58,539 bases of DNA from assembly GCA_022072095.1 (NCBI GenBank), contig JAJVIJ010000002.1, forward strand, positions 1-58,539, read 5' to 3'. The notes below the pieces were generated by a model, which saw only the letters and a list, made by a program, of their open reading frames with translations, had not been told where the DNA came from and made no database searches. Of this stretch, positions 58,342 to 58,539 are shown one piece after another. Source of the stretch: Rhodocyclaceae bacterium. GTDB taxonomy: Bacteria; Pseudomonadota; Gammaproteobacteria; Burkholderiales; Rhodocyclaceae. The first letter of the stretch is position 1, and the number at the start of each line of letters is the position of its first letter. The position numbers were made by a program, and so were the translations under genes.

Positions 58342-58539
58342 ATGAATAAACCCGAACAATCCCTTGCGATCGCAGCTTCGGCCCTACTCATGGGTATGAG
58401 TGTTCCGGTCATGGCGCAATCACCGGCGGCCACGATGAGTTTTTTCGTGACCAGTGTCGGCTCCGGAAAAGGTGCCGACCTCGGTGGACTGGAGGGCGCC
58501 GACAAGCACTGTCAGGCGCTGGCGGCAGCGGTCGGCGCC
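58342..58539 (+). CDS. Secreted lectin-like protein, 3' end missing
   Basis: Starts at ATG 58342 after the ribosome site CGGAGA and runs off the window (66 codons seen). The signal peptide is about 1-25 (LLMGMSVPVMAQ), then SPAATMSFFVTSVGSGKGADLGGLEGADKHC, the opening of a family of secreted proteins with a lectin-like domain found in several bacteria. One cysteine (in KHCQALA) is seen at the edge. The full domain is outside the window. Confidence 0.75.
   Translation, partial: MNKPEQSLAIAASALLMGMSVPVMAQSPAATMSFFVTSVGSGKGADLGGLEGADKHCQALAAAVGA

Overview
This 58.5 kb stretch looks like chromosomal DNA from a GC-rich proteobacterium, most likely a betaproteobacterium. The order tlpA-aroQ-accB-accC-prmA-zinc-ribbon protein, the block RNB nuclease-tonB-aroE-mtgA, a left-edge gene family that I associate with that class, and the PA0069-type radical SAM gene all point that way. 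A GC-rich gammaproteobacterium cannot be excluded. I see no insertion sequence, phage gene, CRISPR array or integrase. Genes are densely packed, often overlapping by 4 bp. The gene content is mostly housekeeping with several catabolic or regulatory modules.

Layout. 1-6.3 kb (+): thiol redox protein, dehydroquinase, biotin carboxylase pair, ribosomal L11 methylase, zinc-ribbon membrane protein, thiol peroxidase, diacylglycerol kinase. 6.4-13.4 kb: cytochrome c (-), then exonuclease III, UppP, YqiA-like esterase, RNB exoribonuclease, TonB-like protein, AroE and MtgA (+). 13.5-23.7 kb (-): glutathione peroxidase and a nine-gene operon encoding an allophanate hydrolase (AtzF-like), a peptide-type ABC transporter, an AtzE/AtzG amidase pair and a GntR/FCD regulator. 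A GTATAC palindrome sits on its presumed promoter. 24.0-27.0 kb: an acyl-CoA ligase (+), then a secreted coiled-coil protein, a DUF3467-like protein and a 47-residue membrane protein (-).

27.1-30.2 kb (-): a nitrogen operon (TorF-type porin, PII protein, ammonium channel). Its upstream region carries a sigma-54 promoter and two NtrC-type sites centred at -108 and -140, and a strong hairpin ends it. 30.2-34.7 kb (+): UbiK, cytochrome b561, two YceI proteins, ComM, and a NYN-LOTUS protein. 34.7-41.2 kb: glycosyltransferase and sirtuin (-), MutM and a dynamin-like GTPase (+), and a PilZ-like protein (-). 41.4-41.7 kb: a tRNA-Ala/Glu/Asp operon with a near-consensus promoter.

41.8-51.5 kb: glyoxalase II-like hydrolase (-), a LonH-type protease with a degenerate Walker A (+), then on the minus strand an unusual five-gene operon (acyl/acetyl-CoA synthetase, 2-oxoacid dehydrogenase E1 alpha, E1 beta, E2, and an acyl carrier protein, with every junction a 4-bp overlap), and a Lon-like stand-alone AAA+ ATPase. 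51.7-58.5 kb: alaS behind a triple ATG-bearing repeat, a small secreted protein, a NUDIX hydrolase, RhlE helicase, a radical SAM protein, an ArsC/Spx-family protein, and the start of a lectin-like secreted protein cut by the right edge.

The modules most worth following up are the E1/E2/ACP operon, the AtzEFG-ABC operon with its operator, and the nitrogen-control region, whose geometry matches the classical glnA enhancer.
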